DNA of 64,000 nt from JADKIH01 sp031417395. Lineage in GTDB: Bacteria; Bacteroidota; Bacteroidia; AKYH767-A; 2013-40CM-41-45. The position numbers were made by a program, and so were the translations under genes. Location of the stretch: the NCBI GenBank assembly GCA_031417395.1, contig JANOVM010000055.1, positions 1 through 64,000 of the forward strand, read 5' to 3'. Shown one piece after another: positions 63,546-64,000 of the stretch (within the stretch, counting starts at the first letter, position 1; each line of letters starts with the position of its first letter). The notes beneath the pieces are model-generated. The model did no database searches. It was not told the DNA's origin and saw only the letters and a program-made list of their open reading frames with translations.

Positions 63546-64000
63546 TTATTTATTCAATTCCATTTCAATGCGCAGTTCTTTGAAAGCATGTTTGCTGCAT
63601 AATTCTAAATCACTCACCAGATCAGTAATAATATTTTTATCATCGGATTCGTTGTTCCAGTTTTCAATTTTGGTAAGTGTCGTCTGAACATCCTTGAGTC
63701 CAAGATACGCATATGACGGTTTAATGCGATGAGCAATATTCTTTAATTCTTCCCAATTTTGCCTTTGTATACATTCATTCATTTTGTCCAATGCTTCCGG
63801 TGTAAGGTTCAAAAATGTTTCTATCATTTCAATGAAGAATGCATGGTTATCCCCCGATATTTGCTTCAAATAGGTAAGATTTATACGGGAATATCCTTCC
63901 TTTTTTTCTGTGTTATCTTTTAATGCAATTTCTTCACCCAGTCCATTTATTTCTTTAGGCAGCTGTTTTTCGGACGCAGAAGAAGATGAAGGATATATTC
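63546..64000 (-). CDS. C-terminal part of an HPt-domain protein (probably a hybrid sensor kinase), truncated by window edge
   Basis: The frame is open from the window end to the stop at 63546, so only the last 151 codons are visible. The end is a histidine-phosphotransfer domain: INLTYLKQISGDNHAFFIEMIE, then NIAHRIKPSYAYLGL with the phosphorylatable His. Upstream of it is a low-complexity linker (ASEKQLPKEINGLGEE). The usual source of such a domain is the tail of a hybrid histidine kinase. It is the first visible gene of the operon that continues with the CheY-like protein and the YaiO barrel. Confidence 0.75.
   Translation of the reverse strand, partial: IYPSSSSASEKQLPKEINGLGEEIALKDNTEKKEGYSRINLTYLKQISGDNHAFFIEMIETFLNLTPEALDKMNECIQRQNWEELKNIAHRIKPSYAYLGLKDVQTTLTKIENWNNESDDKNIITDLVSDLELCSKHAFKELRIEMELNK

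Overview
The window looks like a chromosomal segment of a Bacteroidota (Bacteroidetes) bacterium, probably a free-living member of the Sphingobacteriia/Chitinophagia/Flavobacteriia grade. The evidence is: type IX secretion (T9SS) type A sorting tails and gliding-motility C-terminal domains on large exported proteins; SprB-repeat giants beside a PorP/SprF and PorE pair; AT-rich DNA; and promoters of the Bacteroidota TTTG(-33)/TAnnTTTG(-7) kind with very short leaders. No tRNA, rRNA, CRISPR array, integrase or complete insertion sequence was recognised.

Layout. 0.3-7.3 kb: RsmF-type rRNA methyltransferase, valS, an ElyC/SanA/YdcF-type membrane protein, a predicted aminopeptidase and a HEAT-like small protein. 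7.3-7.8 kb: a broken dinD-like gene with a perfect 30-bp palindrome. 8-13.2 kb: fused isobutyryl-CoA mutase (icmF), an atypical SDR, a DUF2071 protein and two tiny membrane proteins missed by length cut-offs. 13.3-18.2 kb: a cytochrome-c/copper-monooxygenase-like T9SS cargo, CtlX hydrolase, a small membrane protein and a T9SS-exported PQQ-type sugar dehydrogenase. 18.3-27.6 kb: housekeeping genes (LptF/G permease, tgt, GT2, ECF sigma factor, rsmG, rpmH, an alpha/beta hydrolase, and carB without its allosteric domain). 19.6 and 28.2 kb: two related palindromes, one beside a relic and one beside an intact ORF6N-domain gene.

28.5-38 kb: YfhO-like membrane protein, a PKD/gliding-domain exported protein, and a divergent cyanophycin pair (cphB/cphA). 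38.3-50 kb: a surface-adhesin cassette in which two paralogous SprB-repeat proteins (7 and 14 repeats) flank a PorP/SprF and a PorE-like lipoprotein. 50-55.2 kb: a tightly packed three-gene operon of exported or anchored proteins, one of them an 1,144-residue beta-rich T9SS cargo. 55.4-64 kb: a sigma-54-type response regulator without its DNA-binding domain, an unrecognised 387-residue protein, and a very tight operon of (partial) HPt protein, CheY-like regulator, YaiO-family outer-membrane barrel, CotH kinase-like protein, membrane-anchored HEAT-repeat protein and processive GT2 glycosyltransferase. This last operon is the best candidate for an undescribed system: a two-component-controlled polysaccharide synthesis and export machine with a possible secreted kinase.

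Other points worth checking are the TGT without its zinc cysteines, the SDR without its catalytic tyrosine, the two-strand-identical palindrome inside the dinD relic, and the ORF6N-associated palindromes.
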